In this document: positions 17,252 to 24,194 of the stretch, piece by piece
How positions within the stretch are numbered: the stretch's first letter is position 1
How the letters are laid out: every line of letters begins with the position of its first letter
Assembly: GCA_031266275.1 (NCBI GenBank)
Contig: JAISBI010000027.1
Span: 1-34,715 of the forward strand
DNA length: 34,715 bases
From: Candidatus Nomurabacteria bacterium
GTDB taxonomy: Bacteria > Patescibacteriota > Saccharimonadia > Saccharimonadales > Saccharimonadaceae
Reading direction: 5' to 3'
Position numbers and translations under genes: made by a program
The notes under the pieces: generated by a model
Seen by the model: the letters and a program-made list of their open reading frames with translations, nothing else
The model's database searches: none
Told to the model about the DNA's origin: nothing

Positions 17252-17279
17252 ATTGTAGCACGGATTTTGGGGATGTCAA
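17252..17279 (-). promoter_or_regulatory. Promoter of paralog B
   Basis: Minus strand: TTGACA (17279-17274), 16-bp spacer ending TGC (extended -10), TACAAT (17257-17252). Start site near 17245, leaving about 84 nt to GTG 17161. The 310-nt stretch 17028-17337 otherwise holds only the A-rich, nearly G-free leader and the divergent beta-lactamase-like promoter. A C8 tract (17294-17287) lies upstream of the -35 as in paralog A. Confidence 0.85.
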
Positions 17280-17325
17280 GGGTTTTGGGGGGGGAAAAGT
17301 TTAACCTCCAGCGTTTTCTCTGTTA

Positions 17326-17331
17326 TATAAT
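17326..17331 (+). promoter_or_regulatory. -10 element of the beta-lactamase-like gene, apparently leaderless
   Basis: TATAAT ends 6 nt before ATG 17338. The -35 is weak (TTAACC at 17301-17306 with a 19-bp spacer is the best I see). No Shine-Dalgarno precedes the ATG. Confidence 0.6.
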
Positions 17332-17337
17332 GTCCGT

Positions 17338-18246
17338 ATGAGAGAGGTTTGCATAGCTTTGATAGTGTCGATTTTGGGTGTGATTTTGATAGTCGTATTG
17401 TTGCGCGCGGCGCAGGGCAAGAACCTGCGAGCTGTATTCACGGACGTGTTTTTTTGGATTTCGCTAGTCGCCTGCTCTGTCGCTTTGAGCTATTTGACGT
17501 TTTTGTCCGAGCCGGTGCAGGCTTCGTCTGAGGATGCTGAGCCGGTAGTCGCCAATGCTATTCTGCCCTTGCCGCCGAGCGAGGCTGATGCTTGGCAGAG
17601 CATTCAAGACGAATTGTCGCGAGAATTCGCCGGCCAAAATTACGCAATTTACGCTGAAGACCTAAGTAATCCGGCGCGCACGATTTCCGTCAACGCCGAG
17701 CAGAATATGAAGTTGGCCAGCGTTTATAAATTATTTATAGCTTATTCCATTTTGCGCCAAGTCGACGGCGGTTTGGACTGGGATTCCGCGCTCGGCGGCA
17801 CGACCCTGGAACAGTGCTTCGACAAGATGATGATTGACAGCGACAATGCTTGCGCGCACGCTTGGGGCGATGCGCACGGCTGGCGCGCGGTCATGAGTGA
17901 GGCGAGCGCGATTGGCTCGACGGTCGACTTGCTCCAAGACAACACTTTTGCGACCGCCAACGACGTGGCTAATTTACTAATCAAAATCTATCGCGCGGAA
18001 ATCGTCTCTCCAAGCGCCCGCGACAAATTATTTGACGTTTTGAAAATCCAAAGGTTTCGCTCCGGCATACCGGCCGGCGCGAATGACAAGGCCGTCGCCG
18101 ACAAAGTCGGCTTCATGAACAGCGTTTTGACTGACGCCGGCATCGTCTTCGGCGGCGCTGGCGACTATGTCGTCGTCATTTTGACCGAAAACTATTCGTG
18201 GGAATCGATTGCCGCGACAGCCGAGACTATCGACGCCGGATTCTAG
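17338..18246 (+). CDS. Membrane-anchored class A beta-lactamase-like serine hydrolase
   Basis: 302 aa. Two membrane helices (about 5-23 and 37-57) precede an extracytoplasmic penicillin-binding-fold domain. The catalytic triad of motifs is present: Ser128-Val-Tyr-Lys131 (SxxK), Ser168-Asp-Asn170 (SDN) and Lys256-Val-Gly258 in place of KTG. KVG is a conservative variant, so activity as a D-Ala-D-Ala carboxypeptidase or esterase is as likely as beta-lactam hydrolysis. It ends tail-to-tail with the cysteine-desulfurase-like gene, their stops sharing CTAG (18243-18246). Confidence 0.85.
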   Translation: MREVCIALIVSILGVILIVVLLRAAQGKNLRAVFTDVFFWISLVACSVALSYLTFLSEPVQASSEDAEPVVANAILPLPPSEADAWQSIQDELSREFAGQNYAIYAEDLSNPARTISVNAEQNMKLASVYKLFIAYSILRQVDGGLDWDSALGGTTLEQCFDKMMIDSDNACAHAWGDAHGWRAVMSEASAIGSTVDLLQDNTFATANDVANLLIKIYRAEIVSPSARDKLFDVLKIQRFRSGIPAGANDKAVADKVGFMNSVLTDAGIVFGGAGDYVVVILTENYSWESIAATAETIDAGF

Positions 18247-19409
18247 ACTTTACTCAAAGTTTTGAGAATTTTATCGATATCTTCGTCGGTGTTATGATAG
18301 CCCAGCGACAAGCGAATCAAAGCTGGATATTTCTTGACGTGGTCGAGGTAATAGTGACAGCAAAAATAACCGCTGCGCGCCATGATGCCTTGGTCGGACA
18401 AAGCTTTGGCCAGCAAGTGCGAATCGAGCTTTTCGACGTAGAAACTGATGACAGTCGAGGGTTTTTGATTGATTAAAACGACGCCGTCTCGGGCGCTCAG
18501 CCAGTCAAATAGTTTCTGAGATTTGGCGCTCAGTTCGGACGTGTCTTGGCGCTTCAGCCAATCAATCGCGGCATTGAGCGCCATCGTTTCGGCGTAAGCT
18601 TGCACACCTGGCTCAAAGACCGTGTGAATATGATTGGGCGATAGGTACGACATGTCGTAACCGTCCGCGCGCACGTCATCTACCATGCCACCGCCCAAAA
18701 ACGAAATCTGCAATTCTTCCAAAAAATCTTTCTTCATGACGACGGCGCCGAGCGAGGCTGAGTACATCTTGTGGGCCGAGAAGCAAATCGCATCGGCTTC
18801 CACGCCTCGCAAATCTTTGTAATAATGAGCCATCGCCTGCGCGGCATCGACGATGATGCGCCCGCCGACTTTGTGGGCGTATTTCACGATTTCCGGCAGA
18901 TTTCCCAACCGCCGCCCGTCGATATTCGACACTGAATTGAAAATAAATAGCGGACGTTTATACTCCCCGACCGCCTGTTCGATGTCCGCCATGTCAATCG
19001 AGCCATCTGCGTGGCGGCTCAATACCACGCGCGCGATGCCGTGTTTTTCGGCGAAAACTTGCGAGCCGAGAAAGACCGAATTATGCTCGATTTCCGATGT
19101 GATGACGGCGTCGTATTCTCCAGGCTTTATTTGATTCAAAATCAAATTCAACCCATAGGTCGTGTTCAAAGTGAAGCTGACGAAGTATTTCCGGCTGGAT
19201 AACTTCAACAGGTCCAAAACTTTACCGCGCGTTTGGTCGACTTTGCCGTCGACGATTTCGCCCCACCTGTACTTCACGCGCTCGCCGCACGAATTATATT
19301 TGTGATAATATTCCTGCATCACCGCAATGACGACGTCGGGACGCAAACTCTGACATGAAGTATCGACATAGACATCGTCGTCTGATAAGTATTTAAAATC
19401 TTTTCGCAT
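18243..19409 (-). CDS. Class V aminotransferase / cysteine desulfurase-like PLP enzyme
   Basis: 388 aa from ATG 19409, preceded by GGGGGAGGTGA. The PLP lysine is Lys214 in CFSAHKMYSASLG; other landmarks are SEIEHNS (His109), VDAAQAM (Asp188) and a Cys-rich loop ARSGYFCCHYYL (Cys350/351) at the position of the SufS catalytic Cys. It is therefore SufS/CsdA-like and probably mobilises sulfur from cysteine for Fe-S clusters or tRNA thiolation. The N-terminal region (VDTSCQSLRP) departs from the common LDNAATTQ. No other suf or isc genes are in the window. It follows htpX by 16 nt and is the last gene of the lemA-htpX operon. Confidence 0.82.
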   Translation of the reverse strand: MRKDFKYLSDDDVYVDTSCQSLRPDVVIAVMQEYYHKYNSCGERVKYRWGEIVDGKVDQTRGKVLDLLKLSSRKYFVSFTLNTTYGLNLILNQIKPGEYDAVITSEIEHNSVFLGSQVFAEKHGIARVVLSRHADGSIDMADIEQAVGEYKRPLFIFNSVSNIDGRRLGNLPEIVKYAHKVGGRIIVDAAQAMAHYYKDLRGVEADAICFSAHKMYSASLGAVVMKKDFLEELQISFLGGGMVDDVRADGYDMSYLSPNHIHTVFEPGVQAYAETMALNAAIDWLKRQDTSELSAKSQKLFDWLSARDGVVLINQKPSTVISFYVEKLDSHLLAKALSDQGIMARSGYFCCHYYLDHVKKYPALIRLSLGYHNTDEDIDKILKTLSKV

Positions 19410-19425
19410 TTTCACCTCCCCCATG

Positions 19426-20301
19426 TTAAAACCTTGCCTCGTGTTTTTTCAACCGCGCGATGCGCTCGTCCAATGGCGGATGGGTCGAAAAAATCTTATT
19501 GAAAAAACCTTTTTTTAGCGGATTATTCAAAAACAGATGCGCCGTCGATGTGTTTTGCCGTCGCATCGGCCGGCCATTTGCTTTTAATTTTTCCAATGCC
19601 ATAATCATGCCATCTGGATCGCGCGTGGTCATGGCGCTCGAAGCGTCCGCCAAATATTCGCGCTGGCGACTGACTGCCAATTGCACCAATAGCGCCACAA
19701 TCGGCGCAATGACGACGGCAATAATGCCGATGATTAATACATAAGGACTTTTGTTATCACTGCTGCCGCGGCCGAAAAACGTCATGCGCAAAATGATGTC
19801 AGAAACGAGAGAAATCGCGCTGACCAGCCCGAAAACTATCATTGAAACCAAAATGTCATAATTGCGCACATGCCCCATTTCGTGCGCCATGACGGCGGCC
19901 AGTTCGCGCTTGTCCATGATATCGATTAGGCCAGTCGTTGCTGCCACCATCGCGCTCTTTGGATTGCGTCCGGTAGCAAAAGCATTGGGCGCCGGATCGT
20001 CGATGAGAAAAACTCGCGGCATCGGCAAGCCCTCCGTAATAGCGATATTTTCAACCGTATTCCACAGCGTCGGATTGTCTTTTTTGCTGATTTCATGCGC
20101 GCCGTTGACCGTCATCGCCAACCGTCCGGCCGCAAAATATTGAATCAAAGCATAAATCGCAGCTATCGAAACAGCGTAAATCGCAATGTCCCAGTCGCCG
20201 TAATAATACGACACGAACCAAGCCAGCCCGCCAATCAACACGAAGAAAACTATCATGATGATGACGGTATTTCGCTTGTTGGCAGCGATGGCTTTATACA
20301 T
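19426..20301 (-). CDS. htpX: M48-family membrane zinc protease HtpX
   Basis: 291 aa from ATG 20301 (GAGGA upstream). Two N-terminal TM helices, the zinc site HEMGH (140-144) with a downstream Glu in QREYLADASSA, and two more TM helices between them give the HtpX topology. The substrate-groove signature DPAPNAFATGRNP is present. HtpX degrades damaged membrane proteins. It begins 1 nt after the lemA stop, a very common pairing across bacteria. Confidence 0.96.
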   Translation of the reverse strand: MYKAIAANKRNTVIIMIVFFVLIGGLAWFVSYYYGDWDIAIYAVSIAAIYALIQYFAAGRLAMTVNGAHEISKKDNPTLWNTVENIAITEGLPMPRVFLIDDPAPNAFATGRNPKSAMVAATTGLIDIMDKRELAAVMAHEMGHVRNYDILVSMIVFGLVSAISLVSDIILRMTFFGRGSSDNKSPYVLIIGIIAVVIAPIVALLVQLAVSRQREYLADASSAMTTRDPDGMIMALEKLKANGRPMRRQNTSTAHLFLNNPLKKGFFNKIFSTHPPLDERIARLKKHEARF

Positions 20302-20302
20302 T

Positions 20303-20890
20303 TTATTCCTCGAAATTAACCGTCGATTTGGACGCGTCGTGGCCTTTTTCCAGGTCTTCGCGCTGTTCCGGCTCAAACATTTCGCGTTCTTTGTAGCCCA
20401 AAATTCCGGCAAAAATATTGTTCGGAAAAGTCTTGATTTTGACATTCAGCGACATGACGCCATTGTTGTAAAAGCGTCGTGAAGCTTGGATTTTATCTTC
20501 CGTATCGCTGATTTCGTCCATCAATTTGCCATAATTCTCGGTCGTTTTCAACTGCGGATAAGCTTCGAAATTCAACCCGCCGATGACTTTTGTCAAAGCA
20601 TTTTCGGCTTTCGCGACTTGGGCCGGCGTGGCCTTGCCGTCAATCGCTTCCGTCAAGCCAGTGCGCGCTTTGGTGACATTTTCAATCGTCGATTGCTCGA
20701 ATTTCGCCGAAGCCTTGACTGTGTCGACCAAATTGCCGAGCAAGTCCGCCCGCCGCTTCAGCTGCACACCGATGTCGCTCCAAGCTTCTTTGACCCGCAT
20801 ATTCAAGCGCACCAAACTGTTGTACAGCGCGACGATGAACAGCAAAACGACAACCACTATCACTATTAAAACTATTATCCAAGTATCCAT
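20303..20890 (-). CDS. lemA: LemA family protein (HtpX partner)
   Basis: 195 aa. An N-terminal membrane helix (3-23) is followed by the full LemA core: LYNSLVRLNMRVKEAWSDIG, KRRADLLGNLVDTVKASAKFE, AYPQLKTTENYGKLMDEISDTEDKIQASRRFYN and IKTFPNNIFAGILGY. AGGAGG precedes ATG 20890. Upstream is an extended -10 (TGC-TAAAAT, around 20959-20968, minus strand). Confidence 0.95.
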   Translation of the reverse strand: MDTWIIVLIVIVVVVLLFIVALYNSLVRLNMRVKEAWSDIGVQLKRRADLLGNLVDTVKASAKFEQSTIENVTKARTGLTEAIDGKATPAQVAKAENALTKVIGGLNFEAYPQLKTTENYGKLMDEISDTEDKIQASRRFYNNGVMSLNVKIKTFPNNIFAGILGYKEREMFEPEQREDLEKGHDASKSTVNFEE

Positions 20891-20997
20891 TACGATTCCC
20901 TCCTATTGACATCTATAATTAATTACTATACGTGCTCACGGATAGTTCGCACAGCTCCATTTTAGCACAAAATTCGCAAATTTAGAAATTATAGAAT

Positions 20998-21026
20998 TTG
21001 CATTTTTTAGCGCAGTTTGTTATAAT
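20998..21026 (+). promoter_or_regulatory. Promoter of a candidate small RNA
   Basis: TTGCAT (20998-21003), 17-bp spacer ending TGT (extended -10), TATAAT (21021-21026). It points into a stretch with no plus-strand gene. Confidence 0.8.
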
Positions 21027-21030
21027 TAGG

Positions 21031-21123
21031 ATACAGGGGCTGTATGCCTCACATTCGGGAGCGTATCTTCGGAGCCGCTCCCTCAGACAAAATAGACACG
21101 CGACGAGACATGTCTATTTTTTT
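21031..21123 (+). ncRNA. Candidate orphan small RNA with own promoter and terminator
   Basis: About 90 nt. Three stem-loops in order: ATACAG-GGG-CTGTAT (21031-21045) at the 5' end, GGGAGCG with CGCTCCC (21057-21063 with 21076-21082, 12-nt loop), and a 10-bp terminator stem AAAATAGACA with TGTCTATTTT (21089-21098 with 21111-21120) running into a T7 tract. No convincing ORF. It is not SRP RNA, 6S or tmRNA by any motif I can see. It lies between the converging lemA-side and beta-helix genes. Confidence 0.65.
21089..21123 (+). terminator. Intrinsic terminator of the candidate small RNA
   Basis: A 10-bp perfect stem, 12-nt loop and T7 tail. The same hairpin may also stop transcripts of the beta-helix gene from the other side, but there the U run is inside the stem. 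Confidence 0.8.
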
Positions 21124-21151
21124 GATACGTTGCAATCTCTGCAATATCACT

Positions 21152-22189
21152 TTAACTGCGCTCGCGGGAAAGTTTCAGGATGCCGGCTGTTCCGATGGCG
21201 AGGGTGAATAGGATTGTCGCGATAATTACGATGTTGAGCATCAGATTGCTTTGTGCGACGCCGGTGTTTGGCACGCTCGGCGCTGGCTTCGCGGGCTCGA
21301 TTGGCGCGGCGGTGCTGTTGATGGTGATGCTGCCGGTCGGTAGACCTAACAATGTTTCTAGGTCGGCGGCGGTCAAAGTGCTGAGGGCCGTGCCGTTGAT
21401 GACCGAGTCGTCGTTAAGCGCGACTTTGTCGGCGGCGTTGGTGATGATTGGGGTAGTTACGTTAGAGGTCACGAGGGTGCCGAGATTGAGTTCGAGCGAG
21501 TTCGGCGACGTGATGGACGCTACGCCGCTGCCGTCGTTCAGGTCTATGCCGTAGTTAGTGCCGGTGATAGTGGTAGTGCCAGTGAACGAAATGTTTGTCA
21601 ATGGCTCCGTGACGCTGCCGGACGAGTTGGTGTCATAAAAGGCGATGCCGCCGGTGCTGTTGGTGACTGTGATATTATTGAACGTTACGCTGTCAGTGCT
21701 GGTGCAATTGGTTTCCGTGCCAAGTTGCGAAGCCGTCACTTCGATGCCAAACTTACCGACGTTCGAAATCGATACATTGGACAGCGTCACATTGCACGCA
21801 TTGGAAATGTCCACGCCCATGTCGCCGCCCCAAGTCGGCGGATTGTTGCCAGTGGCGTTTGTGGTCAGATTGATGTTGCTGACGTTGACATTCGACGTGT
21901 CGTAAATCTTCAAGACACGGCCAGGTGCGGCTGAAGTCAAGTTAATCGTGACGGAGCCTTGCCCGACGAGGTTGACGGACTTCCCGCTTTCAATCGTCAC
22001 CGCTGCGGCCACGTCGTAGGTGCCGGCGCTCAAATAAATGGTGTCGCCGTTGTCCGCTGCGGCAATCGCGTTTTGGATGTTGTCGCTCGTCGTCAATGTC
22101 ACATCGGCCGCGCTAGCTGACGGCATCAGCGCCAATCCTCCCAAAATCGCGACCGCCAATCCGGCGAATATAGTTGATATTTTTGTCAT
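21152..22189 (-). CDS. Secreted right-handed beta-helix surface protein with VPNTG-TM-Arg sorting tail
   Basis: 345 aa. Signal peptide with likely cleavage near ASA-A (about 27-28). The body has beta-helix repeats with regular N/T/S ladders (VNVSNINLTTN, VTLSNVSISNVGKFGIEV, VTFNNITVTNSTGGIAFYD), like pectate-lyase-type folds with no visible catalytic signature. The C-terminus reads Pro-rich linker, VPNTGV, a hydrophobic helix (NLMLNIVIIATILFTLAIG), then KLSRERS. That is the architecture of a sortase substrate (LPxTG-like), and a sortase is encoded nearby at 23470-24135. AGGAAGG precedes ATG 22189. Confidence 0.85.
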   Translation of the reverse strand: MTKISTIFAGLAVAILGGLALMPSASAADVTLTTSDNIQNAIAAADNGDTIYLSAGTYDVAAAVTIESGKSVNLVGQGSVTINLTSAAPGRVLKIYDTSNVNVSNINLTTNATGNNPPTWGGDMGVDISNACNVTLSNVSISNVGKFGIEVTASQLGTETNCTSTDSVTFNNITVTNSTGGIAFYDTNSSGSVTEPLTNISFTGTTTITGTNYGIDLNDGSGVASITSPNSLELNLGTLVTSNVTTPIITNAADKVALNDDSVINGTALSTLTAADLETLLGLPTGSITINSTAAPIEPAKPAPSVPNTGVAQSNLMLNIVIIATILFTLAIGTAGILKLSRERS

Positions 22190-22214
22190 AGAATTCCTTC
22201 CTGTCTTTTATTTT

Positions 22215-22258
22215 TGTAATACAATGTGCATATTACACCTCCGCCGCCCATCTGTCAA
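22215..22258 (-). promoter_or_regulatory. Promoter and operator-like dyad of the beta-helix gene
   Basis: Minus strand: TTGACA (22258-22253), 17-bp spacer, TAATAT (22235-22230). An inverted repeat TGTAATA-N9-TATTACA (22215-22237) covers the -10 and the start point, the usual position of a repressor site. The regulator is unknown. Confidence 0.7.
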
Positions 22259-22321
22259 ATACTTTTCCACAAGAAAATTTATTTTTCTGGTCCGACTTAT
22301 TGACAAATCACGGCCCGCCTA

Positions 22322-22350
22322 TTGCTTTTTCCGACGAAATGTGATATAAT
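22322..22350 (+). promoter_or_regulatory. Promoter of the unknown gene at 22512
   Basis: TTGCTT (22322-22327), 17-bp spacer ending TGA (extended -10), TATAAT (22345-22350). The expected start is 22357, the first base of a hairpin. Confidence 0.8.
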
Positions 22351-22356
22351 GGAGAG

Positions 22357-22459
22357 ATAGACTACGATACTGTGGTCTATGAACTTTTACCGTGTGGCTT
22401 AAACGGCGATTGTTTTGCCCTGTTTGCTTATCTGTTTAGATAGGCGAACAGGGCAAAAC
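22357..22459 (+). promoter_or_regulatory. Structured 5' leader: two stem-loops ahead of the gene at 22512
   Basis: Stem 1 is ATAGACTAC with GTGGTCTAT (22357-22365 with 22372-22380), beginning at the predicted first nucleotide. Stem 2 is a 22-bp helix (22412-22433 with 22438-22459) around GTTT, fully paired when two G-U wobbles are allowed. No U tract follows, so it is not an intrinsic terminator. It could be an RNase III site, an mRNA stabiliser or a regulatory leader. No known riboswitch consensus is apparent. Confidence 0.7.
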
Positions 22460-22511
22460 ATACGATTTGCTCAATTGAATTTATCATTGTTATCTGAAAA
22501 GGAGATATGAA

Positions 22512-23210
22512 ATGGGCAAATTAGAAATCACCAATCTCGAGCGCCATGTTGCGCCGGAAACTACTATGTTTCCGCAGGAAGCTGACGTTATAGTCAGGAT
22601 TATTATAGAACTCATCAAGAATGATGGCGGTGTCGACAAAGGCACATTCATTCTTGACGGGCAGAAAAACGGCCGTGAAGCGAAGTGCCTCGTCAGGTTT
22701 AACCTGAAGAATGGCGTCTCGACTCATACGTTCAAGCGCATCCATGAGAAAACCAGCGAGCAACTGGCGGAAGAGTCAATCGACTACGCCATCGCTTATC
22801 CGCGACCTGAGTCGCGTCACGTGAGGCTGGAGCTCATGGGCGACAAGAAAATGAAAAGCGGCGTCTGGCAGGACGGCGAGCACAAAGTTCTCGTCCTCAA
22901 CACGACCGCCGGCAGATTTCTCTGTAGTTGGTTCGCCAATTACAAAGATGGCGTCGGGCGCGAAAAAAGTACTCAGCCACTGATGACGGTATCTGAAGCC
23001 ATTGCTCAGATGAGCAAAGAAGATACTATCCTGCAAGAGTCAAATGACACTATTTGGTTCGGCAGGAGTCAAAACCAACCCGAGCTCATCGAGCTCAGGC
23101 AATGGGTCGCGGAGCTGTTCGAAAGATGCACACTTTCCGAACTCAGAGCTTGGAAAAAATGGCACGAGCCGGCCAGCAAGTCCGGCAAGCTCAAGTTGTT
23201 TTTCAAATAA
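22512..23210 (+). CDS. Uncharacterized cytoplasmic protein with long structured leader
   Basis: 232 aa. No family recognised. A mixed alpha/beta sequence contains GTFILDGQKNGREAKCLVRFNL, HKVLVLNTTAGRFLCSWFANY and a helical, basic C-terminus (ELRAWKKWHEPASKSGKLKLFFK). AAAAGGAG (22497-22504) precedes two ATGs. The first (22506) opens a five-codon ORF (MKWAN) that overlaps the second, ATG 22512, which starts the long ORF. The mini-ORF has poor spacing to the Shine-Dalgarno but could modulate initiation. The gene is monocistronic, with a strong promoter and terminator. Confidence 0.75.
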   Translation: MGKLEITNLERHVAPETTMFPQEADVIVRIIIELIKNDGGVDKGTFILDGQKNGREAKCLVRFNLKNGVSTHTFKRIHEKTSEQLAEESIDYAIAYPRPESRHVRLELMGDKKMKSGVWQDGEHKVLVLNTTAGRFLCSWFANYKDGVGREKSTQPLMTVSEAIAQMSKEDTILQESNDTIWFGRSQNQPELIELRQWVAELFERCTLSELRAWKKWHEPASKSGKLKLFFK

Positions 23211-23249
23211 ATTTTGCACTGGTGTCAACACCATCCACCAAAGCCACAC

Positions 23250-23281
23250 AAAAACCGTCAAGCATTCGCCTGACGGTTTTT
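23250..23281. terminator. Bidirectional intrinsic terminator
   Basis: AAAAACCGTCA with TGACGGTTTTT, an 11-bp perfect stem with a 10-nt loop and U tracts in both directions. It ends the unknown gene (stop 23210) and can end the tRNA-Leu transcript from the other strand. Confidence 0.92.
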
Positions 23282-23330
23282 AGCGCAGTGTTTTAATTAT
23301 TATAACATACTTTCACTAAAAAAGCAAGGC

Positions 23331-23417
23331 TGGTGCGCGAGGAGGGACTTGAACCCTCACGAGTTTTACCTCAACAGATTTTAAGTCTGCAGCGTCTACC
23401 AATTCCGCCACTCGCGC
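23331..23417 (-). tRNA. tRNA-Leu (anticodon UAA)
   Basis: 87 nt including an encoded CCA (23333-23331). The 7-bp acceptor stem GCGCGAG pairs with CTCGCGC, the D-arm region is GGCGGAATTGGTAGACGC, and the anticodon loop is CTTAAAA with anticodon TAA. A class II variable arm (TGAGGTAAAACTC) and the T arm GAGGG-TTCAAGT-CCCTC complete the fold. It reads UUA/UUG leucine codons. Confidence 0.96.
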
Positions 23418-23469
23418 TCGCTTTACATGGTATCATATCTTCGACTTCGGTTCAATCGAGGGGCCTGAG

Positions 23470-24135
23470 TTATTGCAAAACTGCTCGCACTATTAGCCGC
23501 TCTCGCATTGTGTTGTTTTGGCTATCCCACGCTCCGACGCACGTCATTAGGCTGAAGCCTTGTGCGCTATCCTCTGGCACGGACTGAAATTCGGCCATAT
23601 CGACCGCTTCGCGCGCGATGATTTTCGTTTCAACTACTTCATAGTGAAACTTCTTGCCGGCCGAATTTTCTACTATGATTTCAGCGCCTATCGACAAGTT
23701 CGTCAGCCCGTCGCACAGGGCCGGCACGCCGCCATAACCCGAATGACAGGTATAAACTCCCTGTCCGTCCGTGCTGGGCGCGGGGGAAGCTTTGAACCAA
23801 CCAAAATGCCATAAATCTTCTGGGTCATCCAGTTGGCCGGCGGCTTCTTGGCCCGAGCCGACGCTTTCGACGCAGGCGTTTTCGATGCTGGCGGCCGGAA
23901 TGGACACTAGATATGGTCTGCTGGTAATTTGATTGGGCCGACAACCGTCCACTTCAGTCGGGGCATAAGTTTCGCTAATCACCGGAGCAATAGTGTCGAT
24001 GTCGCCGTCACTAACATTACCAGCATTGAGACTAAAATAATTAGTTACGACCGATACGCCAACCACCACAATAACTCCGGCCACGAACGCGAAAGTCGGC
24101 CGAAGATTAAACCTTTTTACTTTCACTGTTACCAT
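23470..24135 (-). CDS. Sortase (class E/F-like transpeptidase)
   Basis: 221 aa. An N-terminal membrane anchor (about 13-32) precedes a sortase barrel: RPYLVSIPAASIENACVESVG, LDDPEDLWHFGWFKASPAP, the catalytic His131 in VYTCHSGYGG, catalytic Cys199 in LMTCVGAW and the nearby Arg in RERLIVRAVL. Extra cysteines (88, 130, 141) might form a disulfide. Sortases join LPxTG-like proteins to the wall or to each other. Likely substrates are the upstream protein ending in ANTGVK (24195-24833) and the beta-helix protein with VPNTGV. It has no clear Shine-Dalgarno and probably depends on the promoter of the upstream gene. Confidence 0.88.
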   Translation of the reverse strand: MVTVKVKRFNLRPTFAFVAGVIVVVGVSVVTNYFSLNAGNVSDGDIDTIAPVISETYAPTEVDGCRPNQITSRPYLVSIPAASIENACVESVGSGQEAAGQLDDPEDLWHFGWFKASPAPSTDGQGVYTCHSGYGGVPALCDGLTNLSIGAEIIVENSAGKKFHYEVVETKIIAREAVDMAEFQSVPEDSAQGFSLMTCVGAWDSQNNTMRERLIVRAVLQ

Positions 24136-24144
24136 AACTCACGC

Positions 24145-24182
24145 ATGCAGGAAGCCCCGCCTCAAATTCGGACGGGGGCTTT
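24145..24182 (-). other. Hairpin between the NTG-tailed protein gene and the sortase gene
   Basis: On the minus strand AGGAAAGCCCC pairs with GGGGCTTCCT (one bulged A) around a GC-containing loop. There is no U tract, so read-through is expected. It may act as a 3' stabiliser giving the upstream gene higher expression than the sortase. Confidence 0.5.
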
Positions 24183-24194
24183 CCTCAAATTGGA

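Noticed and set aside
21031-21123. SRP RNA, 6S RNA or tmRNA
   Set aside because: The SRP GGAAGCAGC-type apical motif, the long 6S bubble and any tRNA-like or tag ORF of tmRNA are all absent.
22357-22459. Riboswitch or T-box leader
   Set aside because: I see no T-box sequence (UGGN'CC region), no terminator/antiterminator pair and no recognised aptamer core; it is left as an unassigned structured leader.
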